Part shown: piece after piece, positions 6,348 to 6,990 of the stretch | Numbering within the stretch: the stretch's first letter is position 1 | Layout of the letters: each line of letters starts with the position of its first letter | Notes under the pieces: generated by a model | Seen by the model: the letters and a program-made list of their open reading frames with translations, nothing else | Told to the model about the DNA's origin: nothing | Databases searched by the model: none | From: Verrucomicrobia bacterium UBA3761 | GTDB lineage: Bacteria; Verrucomicrobiota; Kiritimatiellia; RFP12; UBA1067 | Direction of reading: 5' to 3' | DNA length: 6,990 bases | Assembly: GCA_002371135.1 (NCBI GenBank) | Contig: DFGB01000013.1 | Coordinates: 1-6,990, forward strand | Position numbers and translations under genes: made by a program

Positions 6348-6990
6348 ATGTCCAAAGATGTCGTTATTTCGCTTTCGCATGTCGACGCCGGCTACCCAGG
6401 GGCCGTCATACTGGAGGATGTTTCGTTTGAAGTCGAACGTGGCGAGGTGTTTATTTTGCTGGGCGGCTCCGGCTGCGGCAAGTCGACTGTCATGAAGCAC
6501 ATGATCGGCCTCAACCCCGTCCTCGCCGGTACGTTGCAGGTGGCAGGCATGGAGTGGAGCGCGCGGACGCGCAAGGCGCTGTGTCGCAAAATTGGCGTGA
6601 TGTACCAGTCCGGCGCGCTTTTTGGTTCGATGACCTGCCTCGAAAACGTTCTCTTGCCGCTGGAGGAGTTTACGCGTCTCAAGCGAAGGGAGCGAGAAGA
6701 GAAGGCCCGTGCGCTTCTTGCCGACGTGGAACTTGCCGACGCCGCTGAAAAGATGCCAAGTGAAATCTCGGGCGGCATGAAAAAGCGCGTCGCTATCGCC
6801 CGCGCCATGGCTCTCGACCCGGAAGTCGTCTTCCTCGACGAGCCCAGCGCCGGTCTCGACCCCATAACATCGAATTCGCTCGACAACCTCATCCTCCGCC
6901 TTCGAAACGAGAAGAAGATGACGTTTGTCGTCGTCACGCACGAGTTGCCCAGCATTTTCAAAATTGCCGACCGCTGCGCGATGTTCGACA
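6348..6990 (+). CDS. mlaF: MlaF-type phospholipid ABC transporter ATPase (partial, cut by window end)
   Basis: The first 214 residues of a cytoplasmic ABC ATPase that would power the MlaE permease. Visible motifs are Walker A GGSGCGKST (39-47), Q-loop Q87 in MYQSGALF (85-92), signature ISGGM (140-144), Walker B VVFLDEP (160-166), D-loop SAGLD (167-171) and H-loop H198. QSGALF and the SGGM signature followed by basic residues are typical of the MlaF branch of ATPases. Full-length members have roughly 240-270 residues, so some 30-55 are missing past the window edge. All catalytic motifs are present, and nothing suggests truncation in the genome. The ATG at 6348 lies three bases after the mlaE stop, indicating co-transcription and probably coupled translation. 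An MCE-domain (MlaD-like) gene is the expected next gene. Confidence 0.95.
   Translation, partial: MSKDVVISLSHVDAGYPGAVILEDVSFEVERGEVFILLGGSGCGKSTVMKHMIGLNPVLAGTLQVAGMEWSARTRKALCRKIGVMYQSGALFGSMTCLENVLLPLEEFTRLKRREREEKARALLADVELADAAEKMPSEISGGMKKRVAIARAMALDPEVVFLDEPSAGLDPITSNSLDNLILRLRNEKKMTFVVVTHELPSIFKIADRCAMFD

Overview
The window looks like ordinary chromosomal DNA from a GC-rich, Gram-negative (two-membrane) anaerobe. An anaerobic lifestyle is inferred from a full-length pyruvate:ferredoxin oxidoreductase. An outer membrane is inferred from an Mla-type lipid-transport cassette with a lipoprotein. Shine-Dalgarno sequences are weak or absent at most starts. Together with the gene style and the short intergenic repeats, this would fit the Verrucomicrobiota/Kiritimatiellota/Lentisphaerota neighbourhood, but that placement is a low-confidence impression, not something the sequence proves.

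Layout, all genes on the + strand. Positions 1-142 are an AT-rich leader with a near-consensus extended -10 sigma70-type promoter, a perfect 8-bp inverted repeat in the 5' UTR and a purine-rich ribosome binding region. nifJ (143-3763) follows as a single-gene transcription unit. It ends in tandem stops and a 12-bp GC-rich hairpin (3787-3823) that probably terminates transcription. A compact cluster starts at 3848: rlmN (23S rRNA/tRNA adenine C2-methyltransferase), a small ABC-associated lipoprotein, an MlaE-type permease and an MlaF-type ATPase. The last is cut by the window edge. rlmN and the lipoprotein gene overlap by ATGA, and mlaE and mlaF are separated by 3 bases.

How the genes work together: NifJ oxidises pyruvate to acetyl-CoA, CO2 and reduced ferredoxin in the cytoplasm. 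The lipoprotein, MlaE and MlaF are three parts of an MCE/Mla-type ABC system that moves phospholipids between the two membranes. The MCE-domain (MlaD-like) subunit normally found with them would be expected just past position 6990. RlmN is a housekeeping RNA modifier whose link to the transporter is probably positional.

I found no mobile element, CRISPR array, tRNA, rRNA or new multi-gene system. The most interesting details are small. A 7-bp tandem repeat forms the end of rlmN and runs into the lipoprotein start, so copy-number change would alter the RlmN C-terminus. Perfect inverted repeats lie in the nifJ leader and in the lipoprotein-mlaE spacer. A 1,269-codon antisense frame opposite nifJ is best explained by codon bias.
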